A program made the translations under genes and the position numbers. Positions 5,201 through 6,922 of a stretch of DNA of 6,922 nucleotides are shown here, piece after piece. Position 1 is the stretch's first letter. Every line of letters begins with the position of its first letter. Source of the stretch: an uncultured Clostridia bacterium (GTDB lineage: Bacteria > Bacillota > Clostridia > Oscillospirales > Ruminococcaceae); assembly GCA_938014855.1 (NCBI GenBank), contig CALLQM010000220.1:1-6922 (forward strand). The letters run 5' to 3'. Under the pieces are notes generated by a model. The model saw only the letters and a program-made list of their open reading frames with translations. It was not told the origin of the DNA and did not search any database.

Positions 5201-6391
5201 ATGAGCCTTGTTAACACCCCTAGTTCCAACAGAATCCATATTGGTATTTTCGGACGCCGTAACAGTGGAAAATCTTCGCTAATTAACGCTATAACAAATC
5301 AGAACACTGCTGTTATTTCCGACATAGCAGGCACAACCACAGATCCTGTTTATAAGGCAATGGAAATTCACGGCATCGGTCCCTGCATGTTGATTGATAC
5401 CGCTGGTTTCGATGACATAGGTGAGCTTGGTGAATTGAGGATGAAAAAGACTCGGGACGCGCTTTTAAAGACAGACATCGCAATACTTGTCATTTGCGAT
5501 ACCGATCTTTCTTTGGAAGCGGAATGGGTCTCACACCTCAAACAGCGAGGTACGCCCATTTTAGCAGTCATAAATAAAGCTGATATCCTTTCAAACACTG
5601 CTGAAATTGTAGGGGCTGTAAAAGATGCACTTGGAATATCTTCTTTGGTTGTATCTGCAAAAGAACAGATTGGTATTCAAAAAATTATAAGTTCTCTTAT
5701 TAGATGTATGCCGGAAGATTACGAAAAAAAGAGTATCACCGGATCACTGGTTCAAGAAGGCGATCTCGTTCTTTTAGTCATGCCACAAGATATTCAAGCG
5801 CCCAAAGGGCGGTTGATCCTTCCACAGGTTCAAACAATTCGCGATTTGCTTGATAAAAAATGTCTTATCATGAGTGTTACTACCGATAAACTTCCACAAG
5901 CGCTGCAAGCATTATCTTCTCCCCCGAAATTAATTATTACCGATTCTCAAGCGTTTGCGCAGGTATGGGAAAACAAGCCACCGGAAAGTATGCTAACATC
6001 ATTTTCCGTATTGATGGCCGCTGTAAAAGGAGATATTCATGAATTTGTGGCCGGTGCGAAAGCAATTCAGCAGTTGACCGAACATTCTCGCGTATTGATC
6101 GCCGAAGCATGTACACATGCACCGCTGCAAGAGGATATCGGAAGAGTAAAGCTTCCACGTATGCTGCGCAAAAAAGCGGGTAATCAGCTTACCGTAGATA
6201 TTGTCAGCGGACCGAATTTTCCAGAAGATCTTTCCCAATACGACTTAATCATCCACTGCGCCGCCTGTATGTTTAATCGCAAATATGTTTTATCCCGTAT
6301 TGCAAAAGCACGTGAAGCCGGTGTACCCATTACAAATTACGGAATTGCAATTGCAAGTTTGACAGGAATTTTAGATAAGATTCAATATTAA
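5201..6391 (+). CDS. hydF: [FeFe]-hydrogenase H-cluster maturation GTPase HydF
   Basis: A 396-residue HydF, the scaffold on which the 2Fe precursor of the [FeFe]-hydrogenase H-cluster is assembled (with HydE and HydG) before transfer to apo-HydA. The N-terminal GTPase domain has the P-loop GRRNSGKSS (residues 18-26), a switch region GTTTDP (44-49), DTAGF (66-70) and NKAD (125-128). A dimerisation region follows (about 180-280), then the C-terminal [4Fe-4S] domain with CTH (C304, H306) and HCAAC (H352, C353, C356), the CxH-x45-HCxxC pattern of the family. Length is normal (about 400). AAGGAG lies 8 nt before the ATG and a strong terminator follows, so it appears single-gene. HydE, HydG and the hydrogenase are not in the window and must be elsewhere if the pathway works. 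Its presence points to hydrogen metabolism in an anaerobe. Confidence 0.96.
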   Translation: MSLVNTPSSNRIHIGIFGRRNSGKSSLINAITNQNTAVISDIAGTTTDPVYKAMEIHGIGPCMLIDTAGFDDIGELGELRMKKTRDALLKTDIAILVICDTDLSLEAEWVSHLKQRGTPILAVINKADILSNTAEIVGAVKDALGISSLVVSAKEQIGIQKIISSLIRCMPEDYEKKSITGSLVQEGDLVLLVMPQDIQAPKGRLILPQVQTIRDLLDKKCLIMSVTTDKLPQALQALSSPPKLIITDSQAFAQVWENKPPESMLTSFSVLMAAVKGDIHEFVAGAKAIQQLTEHSRVLIAEACTHAPLQEDIGRVKLPRMLRKKAGNQLTVDIVSGPNFPEDLSQYDLIIHCAACMFNRKYVLSRIAKAREAGVPITNYGIAIASLTGILDKIQY

Positions 6392-6420
6392 AGAAATGCC
6401 GTCTTTTGACGGCATTTCTT
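6391..6420 (+). terminator. hydF terminator
   Basis: A perfect 13-bp stem, 6391-6403 with 6408-6420, around loop TTTT, begins at the last base of the hydF stop codon and is followed by a T-rich run (TATTTTTTT, 6421-6429). It is a standard factor-independent terminator. Confidence 0.93.
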
Positions 6421-6429
6421 TATTTTTTT

Positions 6430-6555
6430 AAAAACCAAATTTTAAATTTTTGAATGAAGATTTCGCGTAGTATGCATTTTTTTAATAAAAGCATTAAATT
6501 TTTTAGATATATCAAATTTTTTGCAGATATTCTAAGTAAAATCACCATAAATTAC
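6430..6555. other. AT-rich intergenic stretch, no gene seen
   Basis: Very AT-rich DNA with several T-tracts (for example near 6478-6484 and 6497-6503) and repeated AAATTTT-type words. I see no frame with a ribosome site and no convincing hairpin. Phased A/T tracts upstream of a promoter can bend DNA or act as UP elements, but no specific site can be named. Confidence 0.4.
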
Positions 6556-6584
6556 TTGACTTTACGATAATATCACCTTAAACT
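6556..6584 (+). promoter_or_regulatory. promoter of the solute-binding protein gene
   Basis: TTGACT (6556-6561, five of six to -35) is followed after exactly 17 bp by TAAACT (6579-6584, four of six to -10). The start would be near 6591, with a leader of about 55 nt. This is the best -35 box in the window. Confidence 0.6.
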
Positions 6585-6599
6585 GTTACATAAAGTCAA
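6556..6599. promoter_or_regulatory. 9-bp inverted repeat flanking the promoter core (candidate operator)
   Basis: TTGACTTTA (6556-6564) and its exact reverse complement TAAAGTCAA (6591-6599) lie on the -35 box and at the expected transcription start, with 26 bp between them. A third related word, CTTTGAC (6609-6615), can pair with GTCAAAG (6595-6601) as a 7-bp RNA hairpin in the leader. The layout would suit a repressor binding two half-sites around RNA polymerase. No named regulator can be assigned. Confidence 0.35.
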
Positions 6600-6645
6600 A
6601 GAAAACTGCTTTGACGTAAGAATTAGAATTATAGGAGAGAATGAT

Positions 6646-6922
6646 ATGAAAAGATTGTTAGCTTTCGGCCTTGCAGCATGCATACTGCTTGCAGGATGTA
6701 GTGGAAAATCAGCATCTTCGTCCTCTGAAGCCGCAGATTCTTCTGCTCTTGCAACAGTAGAACCCGGTAAATTTACAGTTGGCATGGAATGCGCTTATGC
6801 GCCATTTAACTGGACACAGTTAGAAGATACAGAAACTTCCGTTGATGTTGGCGGTTCCTCCTATGCGGATGGTTATGACGTCGTGATGGCAAAACACATT
6901 GCGGACGAGCTTGGTCTCGAAT
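6646..6922 (+). CDS. ABC transporter substrate-binding lipoprotein, amino-acid type (partial, 3' end outside window)
   Basis: The first 92 codons of a family 3 extracellular solute-binding protein, open to the window edge with no stop. Residues 1-17 are a lipoprotein signal with lipobox LAGC, so C18 would be lipid-modified and the protein held on the outer face of the membrane. A Ser/Ala-rich linker (19-37) follows, then the start of the binding fold: KFTVGMECAYAPFNW (42-56) and, after an acidic insertion, YADGYDVVMAKHIADELG (73-90). These are the usual first strand and helix of periplasmic-type amino-acid binding proteins (polar amino acids or cystine are common substrates; the ligand cannot be told). 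AGGAG lies 8 nt before the ATG. An ATG five bases earlier is out of frame and stops after two codons. Permease and ATPase genes would be expected downstream. Confidence 0.92.
   Translation, partial: MKRLLAFGLAACILLAGCSGKSASSSSEAADSSALATVEPGKFTVGMECAYAPFNWTQLEDTETSVDVGGSSYADGYDVVMAKHIADELGLE

Noticed and set aside
5937..6238. Minus-strand open frames inside hydF
   Set aside because: Both are shadows of the strongly supported hydF frame, lacking ribosome sites and recognisable motifs.

Overview
The window reads as ordinary chromosome of a low-GC Gram-positive anaerobe, most likely a Clostridia member near the Ruminococcaceae/Oscillospirales. This rests on AT-rich intergenic DNA, strong purine-rich Shine-Dalgarno sites, A/T-rich factor-independent terminators, an [FeFe]-hydrogenase maturation protein (HydF) and a lipoprotein solute-binding protein. 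The placement is inference from gene content and style, not from a search. I see no phage, insertion sequence, CRISPR array, tRNA or rRNA.

Layout, left to right: (1) a short leader and nth (endonuclease III, +); (2) a perfect 17-bp hairpin that serves as a shared terminator for nth and the converging operon; (3) a two-gene minus-strand operon, lemA followed by a secreted, membrane-anchored TPM-domain protein with a glycine-rich tail; (4) a 350-bp divergent intergenic region with a promoter candidate for each side and a long leader for the next gene that ends in a terminator-like hairpin; (5) a DEAD-box RNA helicase of the DeaD/CsdA type with a C-terminal DbpA RNA-binding domain (+); (6) another bidirectional terminator; (7) a minus-strand GNAT acetyltransferase starting with TTG; (8) a 420-bp non-coding region with back-to-back promoters and, on the plus strand, an about 150-nt structured RNA ending in a good terminator, followed by two more hairpins; (9) hydF (+) with its own terminator; (10) an AT-rich promoter region with a 9-bp inverted repeat around the promoter; (11) the first 92 codons of an amino-acid-type ABC transporter substrate-binding lipoprotein (+), cut by the window edge.

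The genes do not form one pathway. They are separate transcription units: DNA repair, envelope-associated LemA/TPM proteins, RNA remodelling, an acetyltransferase, hydrogenase cofactor assembly and nutrient uptake. The protein-coding content is conventional. The parts most worth a second look are non-coding: the RNA upstream of hydF, whose terminator competes with a coherent alternative fold, and the helicase leader with an attenuator-like hairpin 40 nt before the start codon.
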